Below the pieces are notes generated by a model. That model was not told the DNA's origin, ran no database searches, and saw only the letters and a list, made by a program, of their open reading frames with translations. A stretch of DNA of 64,000 nt from Ampullaceana balthica (Eukaryota > Mollusca > Gastropoda > Lymnaeidae), in contig CALYLW010000428.1 in NCBI GenBank assembly GCA_944989445.1, forward strand, positions 409,001-473,000. The letters run 5' to 3'. Both the position numbers and the translations under genes were made by a program. Positions 35,131 through 47,927 of the stretch are shown here, in pieces (within the stretch, counting starts at the first letter, position 1; every line of letters starts with the position of its first letter).

Positions 35131-35961
35131 ATTCTGACTGGCATTAAATACGTGTGTATGCTTTGCAACTTAGGCTATCGATGAAGACTTTTGGAACATA
35201 CCTCAGCCACACCCACACTTATTAAAAAAAAGAACAAGACAATCAAGCTGAAAAGTTAAGTTCTTAAAACAATTTCAAAGATCCCCTCGCAATTTTTTAT
35301 TTTTATTTTATTAAAAAAAATTTTTTTTTAAGCTTTAGTTTGGAGAGTACATTCTGTTAAAGAACAAAATTTCTCTGATGCTTTATTTTGAGCTGACCGT
35401 ATCCCAGAAGAAGGGGGGGGGGAAATATGAATTAACAACGATGTGCGCAACTTAAGGCTTCATACCAGAAAGAGGGGTCACTTGCCCAGGTTTGAGATTC
35501 CCCGAGAGCTACTAATTAAAGACTACTAATAGTATGCTCCTATAAGTCGCCTGTTCTGTCACGGATAAGCCAGTATCTTTCCCCTCACGTGCCGTGTAGT
35601 GGGCAAGTGACAGAGATGGACACGCGGTGTGCGTCGTACTTTGTTGACGGCACGAAAACACGCGACCGTCACATTGTTGATAACGCAGTTAATACGGAAC
35701 CACTCGGAGCGGAGTGTGCCGCGAAAGATTTCAAAAATACCATAAATTTCTAGGCTTTTCGAACCTTCAAGTTTTGAAAAAAATTTCCTTAACCGAAATA
35801 GAATTGAATAAAAACGTTTCATGTTTGTATTGTTCTGGTTGTGAGAATCTCTTGAAAGCTACAAAATTTATCTCCTCCAGTGGGAATAAATATCTGTTGT
35901 AAGTAAATAAAAACCCTTTCCTGCTGTTCACTTTTTAAAAAACTTTCAATTACAGACGGCT

Positions 35962-36731
35962 ATGGATAATTTTTTTAAGAGAAGCCAGAAGGATTCCAGC
36001 GAGCATCAAAATGGAGAGAGAGCTGCGAAATCCAAGAAGAATGTTACCAAACGGAAATACCACGAGGAATATCTTGAGTATGGTTTCATACAATGTGCAA
36101 ATGATCCTTCTCTTCCGTTTTGTCTTAATTGTAACATGGCATTGTCCAACGAGTCCATGAACCCCAGTAAACTGAAGTGGCATCTGAACTCAAATAATTC
36201 AGGATTGAAATACAAGCCGAAAAGTTATTTCGCATCCATTCGGTCCAACTTAGATCAGCAATAAAAAAATAATGAAGAAATGTTCCTCAATTCCCGTCAA
36301 AGCTCAGTTAGATAGCTATAAAATTGTGAATCTTTTGGTCAAACAAAAGAAATCTCATTTGGGCGCTGAGACAATCATATTGTCGTCTTTAAGAATCGCA
36401 GTTGAGACTATAGAGTTGGGACCCGACGATGTTGAAAATAATAAATAAGATTCAACTGTCTCACCAGAAGATGGGACGTCGGATTGCTGACATTTCGACA
36501 GATTTGGACAATCAAATAAAAGAGCATTTTGCGGAAGCCGACGACATCCAAAAGCTCTGGGCAATGCAAATCGATGAAAGTACTGACATCAGCGGAAAGG
36601 CGCAACTGCTCGCATACGTCAAACGTGAAAGACTGCAGATGATAGACAGAGAAATGAGAGTTTGCTTATCCAGCAATGAGCCGCGTTTTGAGCTCATCTG
36701 CTCCAAAGAAAACGCTCAAGTATCTCATTGA
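35962..36731 (+). pseudogene. hAT transposase relic, BED finger joined to C-terminus
   Basis: The first frame (35962-36264) encodes a BED-type zinc finger N-terminus (PFCLNCNMALSNESMNPSKL then KWHL, that is C-x2-C with His), as in SCAND3/ZBED5-like hAT-derived transposases. After a stop, degraded frames continue. The frame at 36429-36731 carries the family motif DESTDISGKAQLLAYV and passes directly into a C-terminal end (PRFELICSKENAQVSH). The long catalytic middle is missing, so this is an internally deleted, dead copy. An acceptor (TTACAG) just before the ATG and a GTAAGT donor near 35898 match the usual 5'-UTR intron of such elements. Confidence 0.85.
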
Positions 36732-36814
36732 TTATGAAACACTAGCGTACACCCGTCAAAAATGACGGAAGTTTTCAGCTGAAATCTATTTATTTTATTT
36801 AAAAAATGCACCTT

Positions 36815-37072
36815 TTTTTTAGGGCACCTACGGCGCCGACCTTTTTCAAAAGCCCAACTAACTTGTCCTTGTTTGATAAATACGAAATATTAAACTTTCT
36901 GAAATGTAAAAAAAATTTATTTAAAATAGGGGTTGCATGGCGCCTACGGCGCCAAATTTATTTTTTGATTTTATAATTAACCATCATCAAATACTATTTT
37001 TACATTGATCCCTTTTCCAAAATTAAAATATGAGCGAAAACAATGACGTCATATAATATTTTTTTTACAGCG
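36815..37072 (+). repeat. Dispersed repeat with GGCGCC palindrome, copy 2
   Basis: The longer copy of the 25245 family. It contains two GGCGCC-centred palindromes (CTACGGCGCCGAC near 36828, GGCGCCTACGGCGCC near 36940) and ends with TGACGTCATATAATATTTT. It begins about 80 bp after the hAT relic, so it could be that element's 3' region, but copy 1 has no transposase next to it. Confidence 0.6.
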
Positions 37073-37367
37073 CATCTTTAATTTGCACACCTTTTGATGC
37101 AGTAATTTGGCTTTCCCTGCTTTCTAAAATTAGTAGCGTCAGGACTGACTGACAGACACTACTGACTTGCGTGAAAATTGCAAATTATATTGTTTAATCT
37201 TTTGAATAAACACTGATTTCTTGTTTTTTTGTGAGGTGTGCCACGCAAATTTTTTTACCAGTTTAGTGTGCCGTGAACGATTTTCGGTTGGACAACACTG
37301 GACTACGTCATACTGCTGGCATGGCATTACCCTCGTCGGCAGGTTTGGGTTAAAGTTAATGCTACCA

Positions 37368-37369
<2 letters not shown>

Positions 37370-37420
<51 letters not shown>
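37370..37420. repeat. (GTA)n microsatellite
   Basis: About 17 uninterrupted trinucleotide repeats. Confidence 0.95.
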
Positions 37421-37421
<1 letters not shown>

Positions 37422-37431
37422 GTCCATAAAT

Positions 37432-37600
37432 GACAATGGGCTTAATGGGTTCCTGACACCAGCTGGGGAAAGTAAAGGAGGCTGGGCATTGTGCTCGCCA
37501 CACAATCCCCTCGTATGCCGTGGCTACAGAAACTTTGTGAACGCTGCTTCACTTGCCCCATAGGCCAGGATGGTCTGAAAAGGGGGGATTTTTCAATGGA
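37432..37600 (+). mobile_element. 5'-truncated SINE
   Basis: The body matches 53160-53290: CTGGGGAAAGTAAAGGAGGC versus TTGGGGAAATAAAGGCGGC, then TGGGCA, GTGAACGCTG, TCACTTGCC and ATGGTCTG in the same order. The tRNA-like head is missing. Confidence 0.75.
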
Positions 37601-37810
37601 AACCGCAAGTCAGAAGTCGTCCGTCAAACACCTTTTTTAAAGACTTCATTAATTTGATCGTTGGTCGGGCTTTATAGGTTAAAATATATCCGAATGTAAA
37701 TAAAGCATAGGCGTAGCAGATGGCGTGGGGGTTCATATTGCCTAACGGGGCACCGAGGTCAGGGGCGACAAAACGAGGCTCAAGACGTTACATTTTATTA
37801 AGAGAACAAG

Positions 37811-38181
37811 TAGGGTTGCCAGATGGTTGTCTAAAAAAAAACATACCGAGAACTAGAGTCAGCATAATTTGTAGATGAAAAAAAAAGCAACTTGCAAGAT
37901 TCTTATATTAAACATGACATGTACGGCAGTGCTTCTCAAAGTGGTGGTCCGCGGACCGGTGCCGGTCCGTGGGCCATCCGTCGCCGGTCCGCAGAAATTG
38001 TCAAAAAAAGGACAGAAAAAATTGTCAGTGCATGGAAAATAGTGCACCCGTCCCTGGTGCAATGGGAAAAAGTCCTGACGGTCCGCCATACTAAAAAGTT
38101 TGAGAAGCACTGATGTACGGTATTGCTTCAATTTGTTTTCACTGGACAAATAACGATTATACCGGGCGACTGGCAACCCTA
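37811..38181. mobile_element. Middle hAT-like element of the nest
   Basis: The ends are TAGGGTTGCCAGATGG and (reverse complement) TAGGGTTGCCAGTCGCCC. The flanks AGAACAAG and CGAACAAG form an 8-bp duplication with one mismatch. It is itself split by the element at 37927-38112. Confidence 0.8.
37927..38112. mobile_element. Inner hAT MITE (CAGTGCTTCTCAAA family)
   Basis: A 186-bp element with perfect 14-bp inverted ends CAGTGCTTCTCAAA and perfect 8-bp duplication ATGTACGG on both sides (37919-37926, 38113-38120). It is the best-preserved copy of the family in the window. Confidence 0.92.
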
Positions 38182-38272
38182 CGAACAAGGATAACAAATA
38201 GGCCCGGGGTGGGGTAATTTTATGATGCGTCCACGGGCGCAAAATATCAAAGCTTACGCCACTGAAATAAAG

Positions 38273-39128
<856 letters not shown>

Positions 39129-39164
39129 GAGAGAGAGAAGTAAATAAGTGGACTGACAGACAAA

Positions 39165-39308
<144 letters not shown>

Positions 39309-39388
39309 GCACGGTCTATATTTTGAAATGTGGTACGCCATCTATAACATTGTTACTAAAAACCTTTGAAGCTAAAATACAAAAAAAT

Positions 39389-40155
39389 TAGGGCTGCGGA
39401 AATTAACGATTAATTTCTCGATTAATCGTTAAAAATTTTAACGATTAAATTATTTTTTTAACGATTAATCACTTACAAATTATTGAAAGTCAAAAAGTAA
39501 AAAATAAAATAATTATAAAAAATACCTGCCGATAAATAATAAATTTCCTGATGATACACGAACATTTTTGTTTTAAACTATTGAATGACAGGAATGTTCA
39601 AAATGTTGATAAAGTTTTCCTACCATGGTTCTAACACTTCGCCTACTTATCAAATCAAATGAAACGCGTAGTAAGCTAATGACAGTAATGGAGTCTGACT
39701 CAGAGACAGAAAATGACGACAGCTCTTCTGATGAATTATTGCGTTACAAAATGGAGATGAAAGTTCCTGAATCCATTAACCCTCTACAGTGGTGGAAACT
39801 TAATGAACACCGATATCCGATAATATCATTCTTTGCTAAGACCGTTTTGTGCATACCAGTTATCTCAGTTCCGTGTGAATGAATGTTCAGCTCGGCTGGT
39901 TATATTGTCAATTAGACCCGCTCATCACTTGAACCAAATAATGTCAATACACTTGTCTGTTTGCGTAGTTGGTTAAAAGATGACATATAAAGGAGACATT
40001 CCAGTGATATTTAGATTTTCAACAAGAACGTTTAATAAGTGTAACTTATGACATCATACATTTTAATTTTTCGCTTTAATCGAAATTAACGATAAATTAA
40101 TCGTTAATTTTTTTTAATTTAACGATTAAATTTTAATTAATCGCTAACAGCCCTA
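39389..40155 (+). mobile_element. hAT element relic, TAGGGCTG ends
   Basis: It starts TAGGGCTGCGG and ends CAGCCCTA, with ACGATTAA-rich subterminal repeats at both ends. Flanks AAAAAAAT and AAAAAACC are a weak 8-bp duplication. It contains the transposase remnant at 39625-39990. The sequence at 31432-31590 represents the same flank without the insertion. Confidence 0.8.
39625..39990 (+). pseudogene. hAT C-terminal dimerisation domain remnant
   Basis: In one frame it encodes an acidic linker, then NPLQWWKLNEHRYPIISFFA, a stop, and MFSSAGYIVN, another stop, and TRSSLEPNNVNTLVCLRSWL followed by K. This is the hAT dimerisation signature (WW near the start, FSSAG, RSSL, then NxxxLVCLRSWLK). Two in-frame stops and loss of the remaining transposase make it non-functional. 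The ATG used is arbitrary. Confidence 0.85.
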
Positions 40156-40279
40156 AAAAAACCTTTAAATTAAGGAACAGAAAGCTTTAAACAGAAGAGC
40201 ACCATTATCCCACCACCAGTATCACGGTTTGCGATCCCAGTAGTCATTACAAGACTACAAACAGTTAAAGGGAGACTAT

Positions 40280-40695
40280 GGGGCCGTCCATAAATGACGT
40301 CACGCACCTAGGGGGAGGTGGGGGGCCCACACATTTGTGACGAGGGGAGAAGAGGGGGTGTTTGAGAAATGTGACGTCACATCAAAACTCGCAACTTTAA
40401 AATAAAAATTCCACATAAATATTTGATTTCTTACAATTTATTTTATGACGTTTCACATGGGCTTCACGTGTGTTACGACATTAGAGTGCAACCTTACACT
40501 GAATACATACTAATATGACAAAACATGATTTGAAACCTGCCCCTTTTCAAATAGAAAATACAGATTTTATCGAGGGGGGGGGGAAGCTTTGTGACGTCAT
40601 ATTGGAGGGTTGTCTAAGTTTTTGTGACGACGCGTGACGGGGGGGGGGAGGGGGGGAATCTGCCAAATCGCTTGACGTCATTTATGGACGGCCCC
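40280..40695. mobile_element. MITE of the GGGGCCGTCC...TGACGTCA family, copy 3
   Basis: The best-preserved copy: GGGGCCGTCCATAAATGACG at the left, and CGTCATTTATGGACGGCCCC at the right is its exact inverse. About 416 bp, G-rich runs inside, no ORF. TGACGTCA octamers occur at the left end, near the right end and internally. Confidence 0.9.
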
Positions 40696-41022
40696 ATATT
40701 TCACACATCATTTTATCATTTCAGGACATTAACACCTAACAGTGTGTCCCCGTCCCCCCCTCCCCTGTCTCGACTCAACGCAACAAAGTTCAATCATATG
40801 GACATGTCGGTTAGTTTTTTTCCCCCTTTAAGGCATACTGTCCCGTTAAGAAATGAAGCAAGTGGTGAAGAAGATTTCTTAAAAATGTAGAATTAATTTT
40901 AAAAAAAAAGATTTGATAAAGAATAATTAACACCCCATTACATGGAACAGTCATCAACAAGAAGTGCTTTCAAGTAGGTCGTGCAATCGTTTCTAATTAC
41001 TAATACACAGGATCCCGTAACT

Positions 41023-41105
41023 CAGTGCTTCTCAAATTGGTGGTCCGCGGACCGGTAACGGTCCGCGGACCATCCGCCGCCGGTCCGCAGATGTTACCAA
41101 GAAAG
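41023..41105 (+). mobile_element. hAT MITE fragment (CAGTGCTTCTCAAA family)
   Basis: The left end CAGTGCTTCTCAAATTGG is followed by GGACCGG-rich sequence. The right end was not found and AT-rich sequence follows. Confidence 0.7.
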
Positions 41106-41449
41106 GAAAAATATATATAATTATAATCCTCCATTTGCAAAAAAGTTATATTAAACCTATAGTATATCTCAATTTTTGACAATAAGCAAATAAAAAAAAA
41201 TTACAAATAATTTTTTAAAAAAAATAAATAATTAAAATTTAATTTAAAAAAAAATCAAATAAATAACATTTCGCTACATGTCATACAGAATCGGACAGCG
41301 AATTAAGACACAAAGATCTCACAGGAGAGAACCGAGATCTAACAAGAATAAAAAAATCAAAGGTCTGACAAGATATAAAAGACGTGACAGGTGACAGCAA
41401 AAGTTGACAGCAAAGGTATCCCTATCTGATTGATGACCAATTTTTAAAA

Positions 41450-41823
41450 ATCTTACAACCCATTGGTATGAGTTCATACCACAAAGACATCTTACAACCC
41501 ATTGGTATGAGTTCATACCACAAAGACATCTTACAACCCATTCATTGGTATGAGTTCATACCACAAAGACATCTTACAACCCATTGGTATGAGTTCATAC
41601 CACAAAGACATCTTACAACCCATTCATTGGTATGAGTTCATACCACAAAGACATCTTACAACCCATTCATTGGTATGAGTTCATACCACAAAGACATCTT
41701 ACAACCCATTCATTGGTATGAGTTCATACCACAAAGACATCTTACAACCCATTCATTGGTATGAGTTCATACCACAAAGACATCTTACAACCCATTCATT
41801 GGTATGAGTTCATACCACAAAGA
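41450..41823. repeat. 39/43-bp minisatellite, 9 copies, dyad in each unit
   Basis: Each unit contains TGGTATGAGTTCATACCA, an 8-bp inverted repeat around GT, followed by CAAAGACATCTTACAACCC. Two unit lengths (39 and 43 bp) differ by one extra ATTC. Confidence 0.92.
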
Positions 41824-42473
41824 AAATTGCGAAAAAAATTAATTACATAATAAAAAAATCACTAAATTGCATCGTAACAAAATCGGTTCTTATCCCCACA
41901 AAGAACGTTTGCACGTTCAAACTATGCATATGTAATAACCTGAGCGATCCACCATCTAAAACAAAAACAGGTAGCATCTGACAGCTTCCCATTAGTAACA
42001 ACTGAAAATTGCCTCCACAGAAACAACAAAAGAAAACATTTTTTTAGATAACATTTGATAAAGACTTACAGAAATCCAATAAAGTATATGGTCCAGTAAA
42101 AAAAACCCTGATCCAATGTGTCCCTAAAGCAACAAAAAGACCCCCCCCAATAAAAAAAAACACACACAAAACAAAACAAAATACAAAAATTCGACTGAAG
42201 TCACGCGTGCTGACTTTAAATGACATAAATTTCAATACATTTCATAAACAGAAGAAAAAGAATAAGTAAAACTACATAAATATTTGAACTCCTGCATTTT
42301 CATTGTTACCTCTACATGCATGCATCAAACAAAGAATAAATAAAATTGTCTATAATAAGTGAATATTTCTAGAGTAAAAACATCCACTGAAATAGAACTT
42401 AAAAAAAATAATTTAAAAACAAATATCTGCTGATGGGAAATCCTCAGTCATAAATAACATAATTTTTAAATAA

Positions 42474-42995
42474 ACAATGTTCTTCTAAAAAATTGACAAA
42501 ATTGATAGAGTTGACGACTAGTCACATAATTTGACATGAACAATGTTCTCCTATAAAACTTATAAGAGTTGACGACTAGTCACATAATTTGACATGAACA
42601 ATGTTCTCCTAAAAACTGATAGAGTTGACAACTAGTCACATAATTTGACATGAACAATGTTCTCCTATAAAACTTATAAGAGTTGACAACTAGTAACATA
42701 CTTTGACATGAACAATGTTCTCCTATAAAACTTATAAGAGTTGACAACTAGTAACATACTTTGACATGAACAATGTTCTCCTATAAAACTTATAAGAGTT
42801 GACAACTAGTAACATACTTTGACATGAACAATGTTCTCCTATAAAACTTATAAGAGTTGACAACTAGTAACATACTTTGACATGAACAATGTTCTCCTAT
42901 AAAACTTATAAGAGTTGATAACTAGTAACATAATTTGACATGAACAATCTCCTCTTATAAAACTGGTACAGTTGACAACTAGTCACATAATTTGA
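42474..42995. repeat. 58-bp minisatellite, about 9 copies
   Basis: The unit contains TTGACATGAACAATGTTCTC, CTATAAAACTTATAAGAG and TTGACAACTAGTAACATA. Central copies are nearly identical and edge copies diverged, typical of unequal exchange. Confidence 0.92.
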
Positions 42996-43048
42996 CCGTG
43001 TTAAAAATGTAAGTGACTAGTTTCAAGAGATTATTTTAACATCTTTTT

Positions 43049-43310
43049 AAATCCCTTATATTAACTTGCTTTGTAAGTTTAATCGGACATCCGAACCGAC
43101 TATTTGTTTATAATTCTTTCACGTGCCAGTTCAGTTCACACGTTGACACCGACCGTCGATGTTCACACCCCCTTACCGTCCCTGCGCCCGGTTTTTTAAA
43201 CCAGGGGAGATAATTCTGTTTCAGTCTGTAAATGTCGCGTTTAAACATAATCACTACTTTTAGTTATGTCTCATATATAAGGGATTTATAGTCAAAAACT
43301 TTTATTTTTA
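43049..43310 (+). mobile_element. Internally deleted solo copy of the array element
   Basis: It starts AAATCCCTTATATTAACTTG and ends CATATATAAGGGATTTATAG plus the linker, but lacks most of the conserved core. Confidence 0.75.
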
Positions 43311-44148
43311 CATCTATTTATTATGACCTATTCGACCAACATCTTAGATACTAGACACACAACTCAGTCAGGGGGCACCACTTAATTTTGTACAGTGAGT
43401 TAAATGAGTTTTCTAGGCTGGATGCCCTCCCTTGTTAGTTTACATCACAACACACCATATAGTGTCCAAGTGACCATGAACAGTAGTTAAGACACAACTA
43501 ATACAAAAATATTTTTTCTCCTGAATATAGTTTTAAATTCAATATGTGAACCTATGAAACCTAACATTACAAGAACTTCGTGTCATTGATTAATAGATCT
43601 ATTCAGAAAACTAATATTTCCAATTACTTGATGTAACTAGTAGACCTTTTCAGAAACCTAACATTACGGCCAATTGCAATTTAAACATCTAGAACAAGAA
43701 AAACAAGTAACTATTGTTTACATACTCTTTATCTGAAAAACAATTTTTTTTCCTGTTTATCCCCTCTAACTAATTCTTCCAGACCATTCTACTTTAGGAC
43801 AGATTACATTTGAATCCACTGTGTTGACAGTTCTGGAGTCAGAAATTTGAACCTATAAATAATTCTTATCTGTAATCAACTGGATTTTTTAAAAAGTGTC
43901 ATTGTTACTGATTTTATAAACACCTGTTATGAATGGGTGAATACTTTTTGTGAGTGAAAGTGAAAGGCATTTCTGATGGATAGCTGTAACTGTCGAAGGT
44001 GTAAACACATCAAAACAAAACGTGGGTTATTTAAATTTTCTGTGAATGAACAAGGGGCCCAAGTGTGTCAAGACGTGATGGCAATAGGGACGTGGAAATA
44101 AAGCCCCTTATTTAAGTCTGGTGCATGTTTTTTTGTTTTTTGTCTATA

Positions 44149-44340
44149 GCAAGTGTGGATCAACTTGTGCGTGATTTACAGTTGTTCATTAAGACTGACA
44201 GAAGTCATCAGAGGTTCAGTGGGACCACCTACTGTGGGACTTTGCTACACGAAGAACTAAAAATAAATAAGCTGCCCGCTTCTTCTGTCATCAATCATCT
44301 CAAGGTCAAAACACTTGTCAATAATACAACAACATCATAA
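44149..44340 (+). CDS. Possible terminal exon of an unknown gene
   Basis: A pyrimidine-rich tract ending TTTTTGTCTATAG precedes a frame of about 63 residues (SVDQLVRDLQLFIKTDRSHQ …) that ends in TAA. The composition is protein-like and less repetitive than the other short ORFs. No upstream exon could be joined with confidence; a 41-codon ATG frame at 43976-44101 lies just upstream but ends in its own stop. It may be chance. Confidence 0.2.
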   Translation, partial: ASVDQLVRDLQLFIKTDRSHQRFSGTTYCGTLLHEELKINKLPASSVINHLKVKTLVNNTTTS

Positions 44341-47300
44341 CTGCCAACAATGTTTGTGTCATGTGACATCAATGTCTACACACTGGGGAAAGGGATCAAT
44401 ATTATTTACCAGAAAGATCCCCTTTTCTCTTGCCATTGGTTGCTTAGCAGAAATTTATATCACCAATGAGTGGATTATTTTTTTTAAAAATAAATAAATA
44501 ACAAAATCTTTAAGCTTATAAATTGTAAAAAAATAAAATTAAAAAAATGATTAACTTCTGCTAGTTAAAAAAAATTTAATATTCTGATCAGCACATCAAT
44601 AGTAAAGTGTTTTTACAACAGGGTATAGAATTTTTACTGCACATTTGTATAGCATGTTAACTATTGCAACAGAGCTCTTGAACAAGAACATTAAAAAAAT
44701 GTTATGGTTGTGCAGTGAGGTTAATGTTTGAACACACCAAAGTCGATACAACCATAACTTGGTCCCCTGCACATAGATTCATGTTATCACAAAATGTAAC
44801 CAGCTCACAACAATTTTTGTAACATTCATTTTCCTCAACAATGTCCCGGTTGTCGAGTACCTGAAAATAGCATCCCTTGAATAATGTCCTTGGAAACTGT
44901 AGGCTATTGAGTTTCCTAAGGTTAACTCTGAAGATACATACATTTCATGTAAACAGGAGACCCCAAACAAGGTAAAAGATCAGGCAGTTTGATCGTCCAA
45001 ACTACAAGAGATACACACATTTATTAAGCACGATTTTCAAATAAAATACACCCATTTCCAGGCTAAAATATCTACCAGCATTCTATTATTGAGTCAAGAA
45101 TATATTTTTAAGTGGAAACAATGCATTTCATACAACAATCTATTTTCATCCTCTGGGGAAAAATAAATCCATCAACATAACACATTAATGGAGCCTATTT
45201 CTGAGTAGAGAAGAACATGTCTATTTTTGTCAGGGGCCAACTCATTTCAACACTTCATAAACTTGAATGTTTGAAAACTTGGCTAGACCAACAAAAAAAA
45301 CAGGAAACCCCCCCCCCTTCCCCATTTTGCAGTCTTACTTTTAAACAGCCCTTTATTTTCGTAGGCCTAATCACTTGGTAATAATGTATTACAATCAATA
45401 AATTGTCGGACATGATATACATGTATTTTAATTATTTACGTAACTTACATCCTGTGCTGTGTGCAATAAGAGACATAATAAAAAAAGCATTGGGCCTGTT
45501 TTCTAAAATTCTGTTTATTCTCCCAGAAATTTTGTCTCAATAGCTCAACATGCAGCCAAGACCACAGAGTCAAAATCCAATAATAACAAGCAATCCGACC
45601 AACTCAGGCAGCTTTAATGTGGTTGAGGGGGGATGGCCTGGTTTGTTTTCCTATGGAAGTCTTAAGCAACTTTTAGTCAACCAACTGATTAAAAAAAAGT
45701 TAAGTTGGTTTTAAAAAAATGTATACTAAATTTTATTGCCATTTTATTTTTCACTGGATTTGGCCTAAATCTAGATAAAAATTATGTTTCTACCTTGGTC
45801 AAGAACATTTTAAAAAAATATATAAACAAAGAATTGGTTACATAAAGACTGCCCAAACTTCAAAGTAATGAAATTTCCAGTGGGAAGAAAGATGAGCTTC
45901 TGCATTTGTCTTCCGTGAACAAGTTAAACCTTGAGAAATTTTTAATTGCGGTTCTTTGCTTGACATGGAAACAAACATTCAAAGTTCAAATAGTGAGATG
46001 TAAAGGTTTATTTTTCACAGATGGTATTTTTATTTTAATGTAACATTAGTATGGGATGAACATTTCGCATCAGGAATAATTTGGAAAGAACATTTTTCAT
46101 CCTTAGGTTTGATTTTATTTTTAGGGTCACAGAGTGCAAACTTTATAACATTATTTATCTTGATGCATCAGAAAGCCGGACCATAGCTAAAACCAAGGGT
46201 TTAAATTTTCTTTTTAATGGCATCCTTAAAATCTTGGAAGATTAAATGGCTCTTGCCTCATGGGATTAATTCCTAAACTTTTATTCTCAATACTTACTCC
46301 TTAGACATATTTTTTTAACACTGATCCGTCTCTCAGTTTCACTGACCCCATTCTGGCAGCCACACGTGGCGAGCCCCAAGCCGTGGTTGGTTGAAATGTT
46401 TGAGTCAACAGACACAGCTTGACCGACAGATGGAAGAGCTTTGACGGCATCACTTGTACAGTTACAACAGGTGATTGACAAATGATGATCACATGACTTC
46501 AAGCAATTCAGATCAAGTACTTTCTTGAACTGGTTGACGACACCTTGACAATGTCACAAACCAAGTTTAGCCGGACTGAGACAGAGGCCTAACATTTTGT
46601 GCTCCTAAAAACATATTTTTTGATCAAGCAGCAATAAGCTGAACACAAATTTAATGGACATAAAATAATCCCCACAGCCACAGACAAAAATATTTGACTT
46701 TAGAGTTTTGGAGCCACTCACACTCTTACCACCAACATTTACTGGGTAAGTTTTCCCCATTTTGAAATAAATAAATAAGCGTTTTGTATTATATGTATTG
46801 TGCCCTCATCTAATTCATAAAAGGCCCACACCATGTGGGCTTAGGTGGGCTTTAGATAATACCCTTCACAATACACACCAGGTCCCCCTTGCATGTTTCC
46901 AATAGTTTCCCTTTGGAAATGCACAAGTTGGTTTTAGATGGTACCCTCATGCAGATCCAGCAAGGTTTTAATTAGGGCCCTGCGCCATACTCAACTTTAC
47001 GGGTTTCTTGGGATTATTTCCCATTCTTTCAAAGACATTGCATCAAACTCAAACAGTGTGTAATCAAATAAACTCGTGCAGGCGTGATGCCTGCCGTGGG
47101 TTCATTAGAAAATAATCACTGGAAATTTTTTTATTAAATAAAGTAAAACAGGCAACAACAAAAATATTAAATAAATAAAATATCTCATTTGGCTTACAGT
47201 TCATCCAATCACATCAACCCACAGCAAAACACACACACGCCTTTAGAAGCACACCCTCACTCCCCAAACGCTACTACTAATACACAGAAAAAAAATTGCA

Positions 47301-47921
47301 CCGATAAAAGAACAAAGTATTTTTTAAAAACGTAAATGTTTCAATGTGACGAACGTCAACAATAAACCTAAAAATGTACATCAAAGATAACATGGTTATG
47401 GAATGTAAAATATGACAGTGCTATCCATCAACTGGGGCTGGTTGGGGTGAACAAAATCTAATGAAAATGAGTAGATACGAAAATAAACCCATGGCTAAGC
47501 AAAATTTATCAAAACTCATGGTTACCTGGCGTTTTAGAGTTTCAGCATCAACAAAACTTTTGGTCAAGGTCTTTACCCACACTGGTCAAACAGGGATAAA
47601 GTTAACGATAACCCTGAGAACACATTTCAAATATTTGACATAACGACTGCAACATTAACCGTACTCTTGACAATTTAACACATATGCTATGAACATTTTG
47701 TTTAATAACAGCATATTTTACATGAAACAAATTGTTGGAAACAACATTGAAAAAAAAACAACTCAAGTTGTTGTTTTTTTTTGTCAGTTAGTCCCGGCAG
47801 GACATTAAATACCCCCAGGAGTCCTCAAATAACATATTGGGACACAATGATATAATAATTCTAAAATCTACCCAGAGCAGCAGTTAAAGTCAAAATTTGA
47901 GCCTCACAACAGGGCCTCATT
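44341..47921. other. Non-coding region 3' of TRAPPC9, no gene seen
   Basis: AT-rich with short ORFs only. The stretch around 46300-46500 is less AT-rich and could be part of a long TRAPPC9 3' UTR, but nothing in the sequence proves transcription. Confidence 0.4.
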
Positions 47922-47927
47922 TTTATT
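47922..47927 (-). terminator. Candidate poly(A) signal for TRAPPC9
   Basis: AATAAA on the minus strand about 385 nt beyond the stop codon. Other AATAAA hexamers occur further on, so a longer 3' UTR is possible. Confidence 0.35.

Larger units (their letters stand above)
37706..38264. mobile_element. Outer hAT-like element of a three-level nest
   Basis: The ends are CATAGGCGTAGC and (reverse complement) CAGTGGCGTAAGC. It is flanked by a perfect 8-bp duplication AAATAAAG (37698-37705 and 38265-38272). It contains the element at 37811-38181. No ORF of its own. Confidence 0.8.
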
